From Lentzea waywayandensis (GTDB lineage Bacteria; Actinomycetota; Actinomycetes; Mycobacteriales; Pseudonocardiaceae): a DNA stretch of 64,000 bases. A program made the position numbers and the translations under genes. Of this stretch, positions 61,077 through 64,000 are shown piece after piece (within the stretch, counting starts at the first letter, position 1; each line of letters starts with the position of its first letter). A model generated the notes under the pieces. It worked only from the letters and a program-made list of their open reading frames with translations, had not been told where the DNA came from and searched no databases. The stretch covers positions 124,001 to 188,000 of the forward strand of contig NZ_FOYL01000004.1 in NCBI RefSeq assembly GCF_900115955.1, in the 5' to 3' direction.

Positions 61077-61454
61077 GACCAGGTCAGGTACGAGGTCGAG
61101 CAACCGGGCGATGTCGTGGAACCCACGCGGGCACGCCGTCACCACGGCCTCGTGCCCACCGGCGGTCCGCGCGTACTCCAGCAGGAAGGCCGGGTCGATC
61201 TGGTCCGGGTAGTAGATCTGCGCCTCCACGACCACGCCGGTGTCGCTCTCGCAGCGGTAGTGCGGGTCGTGCCAGTGGATCCACCACGTCCGGCCACCGA
61301 CCTCGACCTCCTCCAGGAGGTCGTCGTCCAGGTCGGGGTTCGGCAGCGCGCCGACGAGCATCCGTGCCATCGCGCGGAACTCGGCGATCAGCCGGGTGAG
61401 CTCCGGCCGGAGCCTGGCGGCCGTCTCCTCGGTGACCGTCACTCGGAAAGCCAA
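61053..61454 (-). CDS. hypothetical protein, 133 residues
   Basis: A compact acidic protein with WWIHWHDPHYR and VEAQIYYPDQIDPAFLLEYA segments; no signal or membrane helix. The start is TTG at 61454 (or GTG at 61442). I do not recognise a family. It lies 4 bases after holB on the same strand, so it is probably co-transcribed, and its tail overlaps the IclR gene by 24 bases. Confidence 0.6.
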   Translation of the reverse strand: MAFRVTVTEETAARLRPELTRLIAEFRAMARMLVGALPNPDLDDDLLEEVEVGGRTWWIHWHDPHYRCESDTGVVVEAQIYYPDQIDPAFLLEYARTAGGHEAVVTACPRGFHDIARLLDLVPDLVSEPPQRG

Positions 61455-61458
61455 GACC

Positions 61459-62655
61459 TCACCCCCGGTGCAGCGTCGTCACCATCGCCTCGATGGCGAT
61501 CCGCGGCTTCACGTTGACCTCGATGGCCTCCCGGCACGCCAGCACGGCCTCCAGCCGCCGCAGGATCGACTCGCTCGACCACTGGGCGGCGGCGGTCCGC
61601 GAGTCTCCCGACCGGTCCGGGTGCATCAGCGCGGCCTCGGACCCGGTCTTGACGACCAGCGCGTCCCGGTAGAACCCGGCCAGGTCGACCAGGGCCATGT
61701 CCAGGGAGTCGCGCTGCGTCCGGGTGGCTCGGGACTTCTGCCGCTTCTCCAGGTCCTTCAACGCACCCTTGGCCCCACGGGAAGCAGCAGCGGTGCCCTT
61801 GCCGGTGCCGCCGGCGCCCATGGCGGTCTCCAACGCCTCCCGCTCGGTCTCGTTGCGAGACTCGTTGGCGGTGGACGCGTCGTCCTCGGCGGCCTTGATC
61901 AGCTCGTCGGCACAGGTGAAGACGTCGGCAGGTTTCCGCAACGCCAACGGGATCCGCAGCACGGCCTCACGCCGGGAACGCGACTGCTCGTCAGCGGCCA
62001 GCCGCCGGGCCCTGGCCACGTTCCCGCCGCAGATCGAGGCCGCCCACTGCGCCATCTCCAGCGAGATCCCGTCCACGGCCTCCAAGGCCGAGGCGATGGC
62101 GGCGGGCCGAGGCGACCCCAGGGACACCAGCCGGCACCGGGAGCGAATGGTCACCGACACGTCGTCCGGGTGATCGGAAGGCGCGCACAGCAAGAACACC
62201 GTCCGCTCCGGCGGTTCTTCGACAGCCTTCAGCAGAGCGTTGGCCGCACCCTCGGTGAGCCGGTCAGCGTCCTCGATGATCACCACCTGCCACCGCCCGG
62301 AAGTGGGCCGGCGAGCGGAGATCTGCACCAGCGACCGCATCTCGGCGACGGAGATCGACAGTCCCTCTGGCGCCACGACACGAACGTCGGCGTGCGTGCC
62401 GTGCAACGTGGTGCGGCAACCGGAACACTCACCGCATCCAGGCCGGTCGTCCGTCACCAGGCACTGCAGCGCGCCGGCGAAGGCACGCGCGGCGGAGGTG
62501 GGGCCGGACCCCGGAGGGCCGGTGAAGAGCCAGGCGTGGGTCATCACGCCGGGCGCGGGGGTGCCGCCCGCGACGATCGTGGCCGCGGCCTCCGCGGACG
62601 CCGCCAGGGTCGCCACCGCGTCAGGCTGACCGACCACCTCGTCCCACACGCTCAT
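61459..62655 (-). CDS. holB: DNA polymerase III subunit delta'
   Basis: A 398-residue clamp-loader subunit: WDEVVGQPDAVATL, a zinc-binding CGECSGC, the ASALLKAVEEPP-like NALLKAVEEPPERT and the SRC motif in IRSRCRLVSL. The P-loop reads GPPGSGPTSAA, with Pro-Thr in place of Gly-Lys-Thr. This is expected, since delta' does not hydrolyse ATP. It opens and loads the sliding clamp. A disordered insert (about residues 270-310) is rich in Ala, Gly and Lys. It lies next to the kinase-like fusion, as usual in actinomycetes (tmk-holB). Confidence 0.93.
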   Translation of the reverse strand: MSVWDEVVGQPDAVATLAASAEAAATIVAGGTPAPGVMTHAWLFTGPPGSGPTSAARAFAGALQCLVTDDRPGCGECSGCRTTLHGTHADVRVVAPEGLSISVAEMRSLVQISARRPTSGRWQVVIIEDADRLTEGAANALLKAVEEPPERTVFLLCAPSDHPDDVSVTIRSRCRLVSLGSPRPAAIASALEAVDGISLEMAQWAASICGGNVARARRLAADEQSRSRREAVLRIPLALRKPADVFTCADELIKAAEDDASTANESRNETEREALETAMGAGGTGKGTAAASRGAKGALKDLEKRQKSRATRTQRDSLDMALVDLAGFYRDALVVKTGSEAALMHPDRSGDSRTAAAQWSSESILRRLEAVLACREAIEVNVKPRIAIEAMVTTLHRG

Positions 62656-62678
62656 GGGTGCAGTCTTCCAGCGGGCGG

Positions 62679-64000
62679 TCAGACCGCGGCTTCGGGGACC
62701 ACGCGCCTGCGACCGGCCATCAGCGGCACGACGGCGGAACGGACTCGGTCGGCCACCTCGTCGACGTCGCCCTCGGCCTCGACCACCACGTAGCGGTCCG
62801 GGTCGGCGGCGGCCATCTCGCTGAGCAGCCTCTGCACGCGCCAGTGGTGTTCCGGGCCGATGCCCTTGCCGTCGGTGACCGGGCGGTCGAGCAGGATGGT
62901 CAGGTCCGGGCGCAACCGGCCGGTGGCCCAGTCGACCAGGCCCTCGAGCTCCTGGTGTTCCAGCGAGCTCGTGGCGCTGAAGTGTGCGAGCGGCGAGTCG
63001 ACGTAGCGTTCCATCACCACCACGGAGCCGCTGTCCAGCGCGGGGCGCACCTGCCGTTCGACGACGTCCGCACGGACGGCGGCGGCTACGAGGGCTTGGG
63101 CGCGCACGCCGGCCAGTTCGGCGGACGACAGCATCGTGCGCAGGCGGCGTTCGTCATGTTCGGGGTCCGCGGCCAGGAGCACTTCGAGGCCTTCCGCGCG
63201 CAACGCGGCGGCCAGGCGGCGGGCCTGCACCGACGTGTCCTCGCGGGTGTCGCCCTCGACGGCGATCAGCATGCCCTTGGTGGGACGGCGGCCGCGGATC
63301 GCCGCGAACAGCGACGACAGCACCGGTTCCTCACGACGGTCGTCCATCTGCCGGTACGCGACGAGGCCCAGGACGATCGCGATCGCGGCGCCGCCGAGCA
63401 TCACCGGGCGGGTCGCGTCGACCTCCATCGGGTGCCCGAACACGCTGACCTGACGCTTCTGGAGCAACGCGACCAGCAGCGGCGCACCGGCCGACGCACC
63501 GAACAGCACGACCTTCAGCAACGACTGGATCAGCGCGACCGTGCGGCCGCGCATGTCGTCGGCGACCTGCGAGCCGACGATCGTGAGGCCCGTCAGGAAC
63601 GCCACGCCCGCGCACGCGCCGACCAGCGCCACCGTGAGCAGTGCGATCCACAGGTGCGGAGCCAGCGCGACCAGCACCAGCGAGATGCCGGCGAGGACGA
63701 TCGTGACGCCGAACAGGCGGTTGTAGGTGAGGCGCTGGGCCAGCCTGGGCGCGGTCGCCATGCCCGCCGCGAGCCCGATGAACACGGCCACGAACAGCAG
63801 GCCGAACGTCGAGGCGCCGCCCAGCAGCGACTGCGCGTAGAGCTTCGCCGTCGCGATCACGACACCGGCCGCGGCGAACGCGCCGATCATGCCGATGACC
63901 AGACCGCGGACCAGCGGCGTCGCGGCGGCGAACTTCAGGCCCTCGCGGAACATCGCGACGAAGCCGGGCTTGTCCTCGTCGTCCTTCTTGCGGGTCGAGG
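62679..64000 (-). CDS. MFS transporter/dTMP kinase-like fusion, 5' end outside the window
   Basis: The visible 440 residues hold the last MFS helices (about five) and then a thymidylate-kinase-like domain. Kinase features seen are IAVEG at the P-loop strand, ERYVDSPLAHFSA (the DRY-type loop), LTILLDRPVTDG and RYVVVEAEGDVDEV. The P-loop is GDTREDTSVQA, where active dTMP kinases have GGxGxGKT/S, so this copy may be catalytically dead and act as a sensor. Open to the window edge. The MFS-kinase fusion upstream of holB is known from other actinomycetes. Confidence 0.85.
   Translation of the reverse strand, partial: STRKKDDEDKPGFVAMFREGLKFAAATPLVRGLVIGMIGAFAAAGVVIATAKLYAQSLLGGASTFGLLFVAVFIGLAAGMATAPRLAQRLTYNRLFGVTIVLAGISLVLVALAPHLWIALLTVALVGACAGVAFLTGLTIVGSQVADDMRGRTVALIQSLLKVVLFGASAGAPLLVALLQKRQVSVFGHPMEVDATRPVMLGGAAIAIVLGLVAYRQMDDRREEPVLSSLFAAIRGRRPTKGMLIAVEGDTREDTSVQARRLAAALRAEGLEVLLAADPEHDERRLRTMLSSAELAGVRAQALVAAAVRADVVERQVRPALDSGSVVVMERYVDSPLAHFSATSSLEHQELEGLVDWATGRLRPDLTILLDRPVTDGKGIGPEHHWRVQRLLSEMAAADPDRYVVVEAEGDVDEVADRVRSAVVPLMAGRRRVVPEAAV

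Noticed and set aside
1..64000. CRISPR arrays or cas genes
   Set aside because: No regularly spaced repeats and no Cas motifs were seen anywhere in the window.

Overview
The window is high-GC (roughly 70% or more over most of its length) and dense with GTG starts and GTGA/ATGA stop-start overlaps. It encodes MhuD, Lsr2, ClpC, FtsH, EspC/WXG-type proteins and an F420-type luciferase-like oxidoreductase. Together these point to an actinomycete, most likely Pseudonocardiaceae (Lentzea/Saccharothrix type). The gene order clpC-lsr2-lysS-coaX-panD-panC-DUF2520, then DUF6779-like-DUF3180-folK-folB-folP-folE-ftsH-hpt-tilS-metalloprotease-dacB-ppa, follows the Rv3596c-Rv3628c order of Mycobacterium tuberculosis as I remember it, with lineage-specific genes inserted.

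Layout. 1-5.3 kb: a cut 2'-5' RNA ligase, an alpha/beta hydrolase, an M1 peptidase, mhuD coupled to a Sir2 deacylase, an EEP-family protein and a DUF6928 protein. 5.3-9.2 kb: a minus-strand type VII secretion-like set (YbaB-like, EspC-like, WXG-like protein, two paralogous membrane-anchored proteins, one decayed fragment). 9.3-16.3 kb: clpC and an iron-acquisition locus (FhuF-like reductase converging on a FecCD/FecE transporter), with a DtxR/IdeR-type iron box at each outer end. 16.5-22.5 kb: lsr2, lysS, a methyltransferase and the pantothenate/CoA operon. 22.5-26.2 kb: a PrsW protease, then a MidA-type methyltransferase two genes from an orphan NuoD-like protein. 26.3-32.9 kb: a tightly overlapping folate operon fed by ftsH. 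33.2-40.7 kb: a solute-binding/VWA protein, hpt, tilS, a zinc protease, dacB and ppa. 40.7-50.1 kb: accessory genes (MarR-controlled efflux pump, thioesterase, lipoproteins, F420 oxidoreductase, HTH-SRPBCC pair, glycosidase, symporter, HNH nuclease, NUDIX). 57.8-64 kb: a secreted protein, a decayed kdu locus, holB and the start of an MFS/thymidylate-kinase-like fusion.

The most striking region is a 7.5-kb genomic island at 50177-57656, inserted in the 3' half of a tRNA-Thr(CGT) gene. A perfect 52-bp direct repeat bounds it. The original tRNA terminator was left behind at the far end, and the island supplies a replacement terminator next to the intact tRNA. The island has clearly lower GC (two 60-base lines counted at 50% and 45%). 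It carries a three-gene, overlapping, minus-strand operon: a classical AAA ATPase with a long alpha-helical N-terminal region, a protein that looks like two tandem nucleoside-deoxyribosyltransferase-like (DUF4406-like) domains, and a Ppx/GppA-like actin-fold phosphohydrolase. I do not recognise this combination as a named system. Its island setting and its enzyme types suggest a nucleotide-acting conflict or defence module; that is inference. The rest of the island is a doubly frameshifted IS3-family element, a disrupted XRE regulator and small genes. No integrase is visible.

How the genes work together: the core supplies CoA precursors (PanC, PanD, CoaX), folate (FolE, FolP, FolB, FolK), purine salvage (Hpt), pyrophosphate removal (Ppa), tRNA functions (LysS, TilS), regulated proteolysis (ClpC, FtsH, PrsW), cell-wall trimming (DacB-like) and xenogeneic silencing (Lsr2). 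Iron is handled at several points: a ferric-siderophore importer, a siderophore-reductase-like protein and the heme-degrading MhuD.
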